Position numbers and translations under genes: made by a program
Shown here: piece by piece, positions 35,816-47,800 of the stretch
How positions within the stretch are numbered: the stretch's first letter is position 1
How the letters are laid out: the number at the start of each line of letters is the position of its first letter
Notes under the pieces: generated by a model
What the model saw: only the letters and a program-made list of their open reading frames with translations
What the model was told of the DNA's origin: nothing
Databases searched by the model: none
Assembly: GCA_949126835.1 (NCBI GenBank)
Contig: OX421507.1
Location: forward strand, 30,511,382 to 30,575,381
DNA length: 64,000 nt
DNA from: Anisus vortex
Lineage: Eukaryota > Mollusca > Gastropoda > Planorbidae
Direction of reading: 5' to 3'

Positions 35816-38800
35816 TGTTCGCTATAGGCTCCTAAGCCGTTTGACTATTCGGGCCAAAAATTAAATGTATAAATTGGAAACGTCCTCCAAAAGATAATTT
35901 TATCTTATCACTTATAATCATAAATATGTTGATTTAAAAAATCCAAAATGTCATATCCATCTATGCAAATAAATATAACGGTACATAACAAATGGCCATT
36001 TCCGTTCATTTACTATATTGAACGCGACATTCACTATGTTGAACGCGAGGGTCTTTCCGGGTTTTCCCAATTCTACTGTTGTTTTTTTAATGTGGCGAGA
36101 CCTTTTTTAAAAGTTACGCACCGCAATTTGGCTTAGAGAGTTTCAATGTTTTACTTTAAACAAAATACTAGCGTATGACGTAATGTCTGTGAAATTATTT
36201 TTTCATTATTGATGTTTGCATTATCCTTTTAAATAAAAGTAACCAAATGTTTTAATTATTTAATGGATTTACGTTGCTATTGAGAATATCCTTTAAAAGG
36301 CGACTTTATACACTCTATAAATTAAATGATACGAATTATAAAAAAACAAGTTAGGCTTATAAATGATTACTTTCAAATACCGGGTACCATAAGCTTGACA
36401 GCAACAATATAAAATAAAAATTAAATACCGAAAGAAACATTATCATTACCGTTTTATTGATACAATAAGCAAGAACAAAAATTAAATACCGAAAAAATCT
36501 TTCTCACTTTAGTTTTTATTTCATTGAAATATTATTTTCTATTTTTTTTAAATATTTTTTACCTTTTTTATTGTTTTGTATTTATGTTTTTCTTTTTCAG
36601 ATAGTATATTATTTTTAATTTAATATTATTAATAACAAGGCAAGTCAACACAACTGTTCGCTACATTTTAATATCAAATTTAAAAGTCTCTTTAAAACAC
36701 CCGGACTAGCCTTTCGGCTCTTGTGTCCAGGGCGTAACGCTTAGGATTGAGCAATCTCTGTCCAGGCTCAAGCCACCCAACGTGCCGTGTAACGGGGAAG
36801 GTTTCCGCAGCCCAGCGATCGTTCACTGCGGTTCCCCTAAGGATCATTATCGTAGTGGCTCGCCCGTATACCTGCACTGTCACCCGGTAGCACAAATCCT
36901 ATACTATAGGTACATGCATCCAGGCACCGGGTGGTTCTCGAGACGGGATTGCAGCGTCCATTGCTCCCCCCCCCCCCCCAGGGACCAGTGACCTCTCGGC
37001 AGTGTAATGGACCTCGGACCCGCCGCGGGGGCTGTGCCCCATGCGTTCGCCCGCCAGTGTATTCTTAATGGGAATGTATCGGCGGTTTACACACTACGCC
37101 AGTCCTTGAGGCCACAATTCTTATGCATATGTCAGGGTCAGGTCGACCAGAAACAAAAAAAAATAAAAAAAAATAAATACCGAAAGAAACATTCTCAACA
37201 CTGTTTTATTAATACAATAAGCAAGAACAAAAATTAAATACCGAAAAAATCGTTATCACTTTAGTTTGTATTGTATTGAAATATTATTTTCTACGCTTTT
37301 TTAATTATTTACCTTTTTATTGTTTGGTATTGTGGTGTTTTTTTTCTTAGATAGTATATTATTGTTAATTTAATAGGCTATTTTTAATAACAAGTCAAGT
37401 CAACACAACTGTTTGCTACGTTATAATACCAGACGCTTGACAGTAACAATTATTATGCATATGCCAGGGTCAGAAACAATTAAAAAGAACAAAAACTAAA
37501 TACCGAAAAGAAACGTTCATTGTAATAGTCTCTTTTCTTTCTCTCTTAACATTAATATTAACTTAACTAATATTGTAATATTGTAGTCGTTCGTTTCTCC
37601 GTCATTTTGACGGGCATAACCACTAGTATATATATATTACTGAAGACATTTAGGAGGTAATTTAAGATAAATATTGTAATCGGTTAAAAATAGATAGGCA
37701 AAGTCTTTTTACTTAACAAAAAGCTAAATTGCCAGGTGTTGCCCGTGGATTTACAATTTTTTGTTAAATGTGATATGAATTGAAAAAAAATATTTTTGTC
37801 ATGTGGACGGAGAATCGAACCCGGGTCGACCGCCTATCAATCCGATACGTAATCCACTAAGCTAGCGAGGACACATTTGCTAAGTCAAATTGCAAAGGTA
37901 AAAAAGCAATAAGGTCACGTGTCTTTAAATAAACCGATTTGATTGGTTAAACACACACACAGAGCCGTATAACGCCTCCCAAAGGAAAATGTAATCTACT
38001 CCACACACTGATAACCGTAGAACTTAGAACTGGCTAGGTTAAGGGGTGGGTTATTGGAGCAGGTGGCGCACACCAAGATCCTGTCCGAGATTAGCCGCCC
38101 CACAAAACGCCGATAGGGCGTGCCGCATAACATAGAGCACTACACTTCTATCACCACCTGCGGAATTCCCATTGGATCATTAACGTGGTGGATCGCTCGT
38201 TTACACGCACTGTCGCAAGGTAGCACAATTTCCAGAATATAGGCCCTGGACATCCAGACACCAAGGCGGTGTTTAGTGCGCTCATTGCTTCCAACCTCAC
38301 TGAGTCTCGGAGACTTTTAGGCAGTGCATTTGCCAATAGGTGTGATCTTAATGTCAGCGTATCGGTGGTTTACACACTTCTCCAGACTTTGAGGCTCATG
38401 ATTCGAACGTATTCTTGTTATAATAAAATGTAAACATAATAATATCATGAATAATAAACATTATATTGTTGTTTTTTGTTCTTAGGTTTTATTGCTAGCG
38501 TACGCAATGTTACAAGAAACTTGAAAGTGACATGGCACAAATATGTCTTGCAGGTGATCAATGTAAGTCCTACACTCACAAGAATTGATAATTTGGGCTA
38601 CACATGGGACATTGTTTTTATTGGTGAGTTCATGTGTTCGTATGCTCGTGTGTTCATGTGTGTGTGTTCATGTGTTCGTGTGTTCATATATTCGTGTGTT
38701 TATATGTTCACGTGTTCATGTGTACATATGTTCATGTGTTCATATTGTAATAAGCGCCTTACAGTGCTTAGGCTCGTTTATCGTCTGACTTGATTAACAC

Positions 38801-41800
38801 GAAACGAGTGTTGATTACAAAACTGTTTAATGAATGAAGAAATACAACTCAGAATAAATACATCACTTTGTAAGACATCAAAACTCGAACGAAAACTGTC
38901 AACATGTCGCACCTTTCAATCCAACACCGATTATATTTAGTGCACAACAAACAAGATAAAATACAGGGTGCGTACATGACAATATGTTCATGTGTTCGTG
39001 TGTTCATATGTTCATATGTTCATATGTTCATGTGTTCATGTATTCATGTGTTAATGTGTTCATATGCTCGTATGTTCATATCTTCGTGTGTGTCATATGT
39101 TCATGTGTTCATAAGTTCATATGCTCGTGTGTTCATATGTTCGTGTGTTCATATGTTCATATTTTCATATGTTCATATGCTCGTGTTTTCATATGTTCGT
39201 GTGTTCATATGTTCATATGCTCGTGTGTTCATATGTTCGTTGCGTTCATATGTTCATGTGTTCATATGTTCACGTGTTCATGTGTTCATATGTTTGTGTG
39301 TTCATATGTTCATGTGTTCATATGTTCATGTGTTCATATGTTCATGTGTTCATATGTTCGTGTGTTCATACTGTTATGGTTGGTTTACATTGGGATCAAA
39401 AGGAATCTTGCATTGTAATGAAAGCCTTTTGTACTTTCTATTAGACTTCTTCGTTAGTGGTTTGAACTTTAGTCAATATTAGATAATAACACTAGTCTTG
39501 CATTCAATCTCATTCAGAAGTTGCAGTTATTCAACTAATTGTGTAGAACAGTGTGAAATTTAATTTAGTTCAAAAACATCAATATCTATATAGTCTATAT
39601 ATACAAAAGCAATAAACTCTAGGGAGAATTGAATTGAATTGGTGAATTTCCGGCCCATCAACATCGAAGGTTATATAGGGCCTTTTTGATAACGTTGTTG
39701 TCATGTTTCTCTTGTATCCATTTTATTGTTCTTATATCTTTAAATACTGTTGTACAGTTGTATGTCTTTAATATATATATAATATAATTGTATTATATAT
39801 TTTGGTTTAAAGTTCATGAAGAGTTCTACAGTAATTGAATTTACGTCGAATTTCACCAAATGTATTGCATTCTACAAAATGTGAGGCACTTTTAAGTTGA
39901 CATTGCTAAGTGTTTCAAGTTATCAAATAGCAGAAATATCAAAGCACCCGGTCCATCTTGTTATAGTCTTTGATCAAAGCAACCGTTCCATCTTGTTATA
40001 GTCTTTGATCAAAGCAACCGTTCCATCTTGTTATAGTCTTTGATCAAAGCAACCGTTCCATCTTGTTATAGTCTTTGATCAAAGCAACCGTTCCATCTTG
40101 TTATAGTCTTTGATCAAAGCAACCAGTCCATCTTGTTATAGTCTTTGATCAAAACAATCGGTACATCTTGATATGGTCTTTGATCAAAGCAACCGGTCCA
40201 TTTTGTTATAGTCTTTGATCAAAGCAACCGGTCCATCTTGTTATAGTCTTTGATCAAAGCAACCGGTCCATCTTGTTATAGTCTTTGATCTAAGCAACCC
40301 GTCCATCTTGTTATAGTCTTTGATCAAAGCAATCGGTACATCTTGTTATAGTCTATGGTAAAACTAAGCCTCGACCCCGAGAGGTAAAAAGAAATCTCCT
40401 ACTTTGAATGTTCCCCCCCCCCAGGTGGATTGATAGCCAAGAATCACGTTTTTTTTCAATGTGTCAAAAAGTCCATCTACGACTTACAAACAAGCCATAA
40501 CATCGACTACTACGGGATTGACGTTACAATTTCCATTTAATTAAAAATAATATTTATTAATATCTCGAAGTGATCTCTCATTGCCCGATGCGCCGAAAGG
40601 CGCTGGAGAATCTAGGTCTAAGTCTCGAAGGTCATACCTCGCCGCCCCCCCCCCCCCCAATCTTCGCGGACAATGAAAGGTCACTGTTCAGTACATTTCT
40701 ACCATTTATAACTGAAGTTCGTAACACTGTCATAATAAGAAGATGTCTAGAATTTGAAACTACGCAGTTAGCTGGCCTTTAGTTGTAGTAGATGCAACGT
40801 CATTGAAAGAGGGCGGGGGAAGGGGTTGATGTAAGAAATGAAAACATTGCTCATATAATATTTAGAACATTTGTTTTTCCTACTTAAACAAATCTTATCT
40901 CCTGTCTGTAATGTATAAGATAGGATCTCATATACTACAGACACCCCTTCTGTAAAGAAGATTATTGCGTCCTACGCTCATACGTGGTCCGAGTCTAGTC
41001 TTGCATTTTGATTAGTGTTTTAAATGATGTTAGGTTACTTGTTTTCTCTGGTTTGTTTAGGCAACCCATTCCATGCCCGGATACCACTCGAGAAGAAATT
41101 GTAGGCCTACTGATATGCATTTTTTCGTCCAGATAGACTAAGAAAAGTGTTTTATCCTTATATTAATTTTTATGTGACCATTGTAAGAGATTGTTATTTA
41201 TTGTATTTCTAATTTAGAGTTTAATCTATTATGTATTATTACTACTTTTCTCTTTGCCCTTCTGTCCTCTATTGTTTTTAGGTTTAGTGATTTAACTAAA
41301 TAAAATTATAAAGAAATGTGTTTTGTAGATCTAACAGTAAGATATTATTTCTGTAGGAAATGAAGTATCTACACTTACACCTGGACCATTCATTCGGACT
41401 ACAGCATTGTTTGCTACAACACCCACACCAGTCACACCAGTATACATGACTACATCATTCTGGACAACTACACCTGCAACATGTTTTCTATGCAGCAACG
41501 ATTCACCTACCACCTACGGTTCTGGTGAACAGTACACCAGGTCTTCAAGTCCTCTTGTTTATGGACTTTCCATCGGCGTCCCCTGTCTGATAGTCATCAC
41601 TACATGCATATCATCACTATGCTGCATAGCCAAGCGCAAAAGAGCGGCCGGAACTCTGGGGCCTGTATCGCTTCAGCCGGGAGTCGCCTCGCGGCCGTAC
41701 ATCGTCCAGGCGAATGACACCCGTCCTCCAGTCTACGACCAGATATTAGTTTTTGGTGTCAGTCTGCCGATGAATCAGGTGCCAACGTCGCCCCAGCTGC

Positions 41801-44800
41801 TCCAGGAGTACGGGTCGCCCCCAGATTACGAGTCACTCCCTCCATCATACGAAAGTGTTGTCCACTTTTATAAACCTATCAATAACGGTGTGATAAAATA
41901 TATACCAGGTAAATATATCAAAAGAAGAATTTTTCTCCTTTTATATATATATATCGTATACATCACAGACACTTATCTTTTTTGTTATTCATTTCAAATG
42001 TATATATTTGGTGTCGGTTAGTAGATAAGACTATACCCTAAAACCATACCATAAAACTTTATTATTTAATATCCAATATTATTGCCTACCCTAAAACTAT
42101 ATCATAATAGCCCTAATATATATACCCTAAACTATACCGTCAAACTATACCCTAAGACTAAAGTCTAAAACTATATCTTAAATTTTACCTTAAAACTATA
42201 CCATAAAACTAAACCTTAAAACTATTGAAGAAGTAACATAGTATCAAAATATTAATAGTGAAATGTAAAATAGATTCATTAAATATTTCTTTTAAAGTAA
42301 TAACAGTAAGCAAAAAGGAAAAGACATTTTGTTAGGATTGCTGATGGCTGATGGCGTTGTTTTTAAAACAAAGATCAGTTCGGGTTCAAATATTATTCTT
42401 CATAATATACTGAAAGTGGCATCTGGTTTTAACAATTATACAGACTGAATAATTTCGAGTCGAATATACTTAGCATGAGTACACTCAGCTAAACAGGATC
42501 CAGTTGTTATCACATTTTTTGGAACCTTTTGAAAGTATATATTTGTTTTTCTCTCGTTCAACAACTCGTTGGGGAGAATTTAAAAAAGTTGTGCCAATCA
42601 CAGTGAAGAGGGAGTCTGAAACACGCTGGGGTGCACGATCAGAAGCTGATAAAGCTATTTATGAAGGACTAGATGAACTATTAGGGCTGTTGGAAAAATT
42701 TTCAGAAGATTCAACTATGACGCCTGACAAAAGAATTGATGCAGATACTTTGCTGGCAGGTATATTAAACTTTAACTTCCTAGCTTTGTTACATTTCTGG
42801 AACATAATACTTGGGAAAATTGATCGTGTCCAAAAAACGGTTGCAGGATCTTACTATGAATTTCATGGAAGCAGCAAGCATCTGATCTTGAATCACTGGA
42901 GCAATTTAACTTGTCAACATTCCTGATAATTTGAGCCAGGTTGCGGTAGACATTGGAAAAACAAGATGCACAACTTGGGGAATCGAGGTTGACAGAAGGA
43001 TTAGACGACAAAGGAGGATGCCTGGAGAATTAGCAAGAGATGCCGACTTTCTGCAGAAGAAGAAATTGCACGTGATATGAACAGCGTAATTGATAGACTC
43101 AGGAGATATCAATACGGTTTTTACGTCTAAAAAAAGCTAAACACCAAAATGAATTTTTACTAGACGTCAAAACTCTTCTTGCTGAGACAAATGTCGATAC
43201 ACTTCGTCAAATTTGCGAAATTTCTACGACACTGGCGTCAATGGTCACGAATTGTGCACAGCAATCGGAGTCTGCAAAATGCTTCTCGGTGCCCGGACTG
43301 AGGTTCTTTGGATCTTCTTGGTTTTGTTGTTTCATATGGAGATGACGTATTTCCGAATCTGCGCATTTCACTGCAAATACATCTAACAATTGCTGTATCA
43401 ATTGCAAGCTGTGAGCTGTCCTTCAGCAAACTGAAGCTTATTTTGTCGTATTTAATTCAATGGGACAAGATCGTCTGAGTCAGGGGTCGGCAACCTAGGG
43501 AACAGAGAACGATTTTTAATGGCACAGGAGTGACTTCCAAGAGGTGTTTTTTTTATTGAAGAAAAAAACATTTTCCAGTTCTGACTGTTGAAGACGATGT
43601 TTCTTAATGACAGAGCAACACATTTCATTTGGTTGAACGCATTTACAAGGACGGGTTAAATCAAGTGGGTTAAATGGACAAACAATTAATGCAGGAAATG
43701 TTTATTTACAACTGTTTAACGTAAATCAATTGTTTACTTCTATTAATAAAATAGTGTAATAAATACCATAATGCTGGATTTATAAGAAGAAATAATAATT
43801 AGTCAGTAATATTTATTTTATTACAAAACATAACTTGTTTGGTATGAATATTGAATCAAAATTAGAAACTTTATTTGAATTAAAGGGAGATAATTAGCCC
43901 GTTTTAATTATGCTATTATTTCTAATATTGTGTTTCTTTTTTTACTTTTAATAGACTAAATTGACTAAATGGTCTACAACTAATAACGTTATGATGACCA
44001 AACTGTAAAATGTAGTTGAAAATTATATAAAAATGAGATCTATATGACTAAAACATTGTATGCACATTTTTTAAACATTACATTAACTACCCAGTTTGTA
44101 TGATTACCACAAATAAATTCCGCTCTATTATAGTGTTGTGAGTAAGTGATTGTAGCATTGAGCAAATTAAAGACAATCTCAGTTAAACTGAGAATAAACT
44201 ATCATCAATAGGCCTATTATCAGTTGCTAGATCCTTATCTGGACAACCAAATGATAATGTTTACAAAATTATTACCAAAAAATGTGAAAGTTTGGTCATA
44301 TTATTTTTTTTGGTATAAATGCAAATAAAAAGGTTGATAATCACAAACGTTAATTATTGTTATTAAATATAAAACGCTTTACCGTTTTTTTTTCATAAAT
44401 GTCCTTTGCTTTTGGCCTTGGTCTTGCTACGGAGTTAAATTGTCTTATAAAAAAAATAAATAATAAAACAAGTATAATAAAGCAAGTTGACTTTTAGGCT
44501 GTGGCACGCTGAACGGCTTAGAAATCCTACTTTGGCATGCATTAGCAAAAGGTTACCAACCCCTGGTCTGTGTGATCTTGCACTCCTTAGCATCGAAAGA
44601 GAAACACTTGAGAAAATTAATTTTGACGACGTGGTTGACGAGTTTGCGACAGTAAAATCAAGGAGGATCAATTTGTTGTAGACTATGTCTATTCCAGTCA
44701 TGTATAATTAGTAGAATATATATTATTTTCAAATAAATTGTTTACAATCGCAAAGAGACTTATTAGTCTGTATTCTATTTCATTACAATATCAGATGCTT

Positions 44801-47800
44801 CAAAAATGAACCATATAAACCGTACAATTTCAAAATTTTATTGGGTGCTCAGTGAGCCTCCAGACTCTGTCGGTCCGAGAAAGGGCGCAGACTTTGTGTC
44901 ATGTCCCCGGGCGCAGATGACCCTAGCTACGCCACTGGTTATATAAAGTATGAAAATAGACATGTCTCAAAACATATGTTTACACTCACTCTACTATCAG
45001 GGGTCTCAATCTCGGATGAATCCATGTGTCATTTCATCACTTAAGAGATGTGTCATTTCATCACTTAAGAGATGTGTCATTTCATCACTTAAGAGATGTG
45101 TCATTTCATCACTTAAGAGATGTGTCATTTCATCACTTAAGAGATGTGTCATTTCATCACTTAAGAGATGTGTCATTTCATCACTTAAGAGATGTGTCAT
45201 TTCATCACTTAAGAGATGTGTCATTTCATCACTTAAGAGATGTGTCATTTCATCACTTAAGAGATGTGTCATTTCATCACTTAAGAGATGTGTCATTTCA
45301 TCACTTAAGAGATGTGTCATTTCATCACTTAAGAGATGTGTCAATCTCGGATGAATCCATGTGTCATTTCATCACTTAAGAGATGTCTCAATCTCGGATG
45401 AATCCATGTGTCATTTCATCATTTAAGAGATGTGTCAAGGGCCAGAGCAATGCCTTCACCCCAACACCCCGACGCTAGTAAACAAAAAAACACTTCATAC
45501 ATCTGAACTACTTTTACAAATTAGGGCCTATCACTAATAATATGCCAGTTTACAATTTAGACTTAAAGAATTATACCAAAGTTAACTATCATTATTAACA
45601 TTAACAAGTCTGTTACTTATATAAAATTAACAATAAAATTTGATGTGTATCAGTATTAGCTGATTTCACGAATAGGCCCTAGTAAATTTTTTTGTACGCT
45701 TACTGGCGGTCCACAACAATCTACTTGGTGGGCCGCATGCAGCCCGCGGGTCGCGTGTTGGAGACCCCTGATCTGAATAGACCATTTCTGTTCAATAAAC
45801 TTTTCACAAATTTGGTGGGTGGATTAAAATATTAAAGATTACTGAGTAGACCAAATTAAATGATGATTTTTTTGTTTGCGTGTGCTAATAAATTTGGACC
45901 TAGACTATAATATTGAGCACGGTGGTCGGCTGACGATACGAAGGTTCTGGAATCGAATCGGCTATGATTTTTTTTTCCGGGGACTTGGGGATGTCCCTGA
46001 GTCTACCCAGCTCGGGGCATTGTGCAGGCCACGCATCACCTAGTACGCCGTGGCCACAGAGACTGGGGAACGCTGCTTCACCGGCCCTATGATCAGTTCG
46101 GTTTGAAGGGTACTTTACTTAGACTATAATTGTTATATTTAGCGTTAAGTAAAACTTCTTAATTAATGGGCAAACCGCTGCCCAGTTCACAATATCCGAG
46201 AGTAACACATAGATCTATATGCAAATGTTTGCGATTTGAACATATAATTTATATAATATATATGTTTATGCCGTAAATGGTGATTGATAAAAAACAAAAC
46301 AATTATGACGATAAACAAGGTCACTTGAAATTAGAGGCTTACCGAACTTCGGTTTTGGTTTCGGCGTCGAAAGTAGGCAAATGGCCTATTAAGGCGTAGT
46401 TTCGTTTTCGGTCGATGCCAAAAAAAAAAAAGTTTTCGGTTTGCGTTCGGTTTTGGCCAAAACTAATATTGACTTTCGGTCATCAGCCGATTATCTACTT
46501 TAACTTTAAAAATTCAGACTGCAACGCTAGTGCTACATCTATTACTCTGCTTACTGATAATTTCTTTTAGACAATTAATAACAAAGTTAATAACATACGG
46601 ATTATTTAATTACCACAAAGAATGTAAAAAAATAGTGTAGGATTACTGCAGTCTTTTTAAATCCTTTGTTGGCAATTTCGATTTATATTTCGGTTTCGAC
46701 CGAATGTGTAGTTATGTTCAGTTTCGGCCAAAAATTTGGTTTCGGTCGGCCACTACTTGAAATCTCGCCATACGACTCCGATCATTTCAATAAAAGATGT
46801 TTTTGTTAAGTTTAGCTCTGATTTTAGTATTACGATTTGCAACATTCTCGCTGATAATATTATTTGTGGCCGTTTGATTTACGTTGTATTTAATTATTGT
46901 AGATAGATACATAAAATACATTATTGCACTCTTGTTTGACTATAAAAAAAAATACATCGACGCTAGTTAAAGGCTAAATGGTTTTATCAGTGATAGATTA
47001 ACCCAACAAATAACGTACCGTTACGTCAAAATTCAGTAATGGACGAACCCAGCAAATAACGTACCGTTACGTCAATAATCAGCGATAGACGAACCCAGCA
47101 AATAACGTATTGATACATCAATAATCCAGTCTAGTGAAGGGGACGATAACCTTTTGATAACAGTGTGCCAAAAAAAGATTTCTAAAACATTCAGTGTGTC
47201 AAACTAAGATTTCTAAAACATTCAGCGGGCCAAACTAAGAATTCTAAAACATTCAGCTTGCCAAACTAGGATTTCTAAAACATTGAGTGTGCTAAACTAA
47301 GATTTCTAAAACTTTCAGCGTGCCAAACTAAGATGTCTAAAACATTCAGCGTGCCAAACTGTGATTTCTAAATCATTCAGCATGCCAATCTGAGATTTCT
47401 AAATAATTCAGCGTGCCAAACTAGGATTTCTAAATCATTCAGCTTGCCAAACTAGGATTTATAAATCATTCAGCGTGCCAAACTGGGATTTCTAAATCAT
47501 TCAACGTGTCAAACTGGGATTTCTAAATCATTCAGCGTGCCAAACTATGAGTTCTAAATCATTCAGTGTTCCAAACTAGGATTTCTAAATCATTCAGCGT
47601 GCCAAACTGGCGTTTCTAAATCATTCAGCGTGCCAAACTAAGATTTATAAAACATTCAGCGTGCCAAACTGGGATTTCAAAATCATTCAGCATGCCAAAC
47701 TAGGATTTCTAAATCATTCAGCGTGCCAAACTAGGATTTCTAAATCATTCAGAATGTCAATCTGAGATTTCTAAATCAATCAGCGTGCCAAACTAGGTTT

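Larger units (their letters stand above)
33744..37606. mobile_element. 3.9-kb palindrome in gene 1 intron 2
   Basis: Arms about 33744-35662 and 35811-37606 are inverted copies around an AT-rich spacer with a long (AT)n at 35728-35812. Check pairs: CGGCTTAGGTGCCTATAGCG (35634) against CGCTATAGGCTCCTAAGCCG (35820); and AATGACGGAGAAAC (33744) against GTTTCTCCGTCATT (37593). The left arm carries extra sequence including (AGA)n at 34770-34800. Each arm contains a family C repeat. Similar direct words, TTGCCCGGCGTTGCCCG (33573) and TTGCCAGGTGTTGCCCG (37732), flank it. No transposase ORF; a foldback-type element or a duplicated-inverted insertion. Absent from gene 2. Confidence 0.85.
42500..44937 (+). 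mobile_element. hAT transposon remnant (ZMYM1-type), split by another hAT
   Basis: Decayed transposase at 42504-43472 and 44574-44681. The right end CTAGCTACGCCACTG (inverted CAGTGGCGTAGCTAG) is the classic terminus of this hAT group. The left terminus was not found. The element lies in gene 1 intron 4. Confidence 0.8.

Noticed and set aside
34119..37237. ORFs of 67-100 codons within the palindrome
   Set aside because: They are inverted counterparts of each other in family C repeat, with no initiation or splice logic.
38476..39482. Cys/Val/His-rich ORFs of up to 192 codons
   Set aside because: Repeat translations of the TGTTCATA array; only 38486-38623 in this region is exon.
44950..45379. 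Three ORFs on both strands with ISSLKRCV, FHHLRDVS and THLLSDEM repeats
   Set aside because: Products of a 24-bp array whose period is a multiple of three; no gene.
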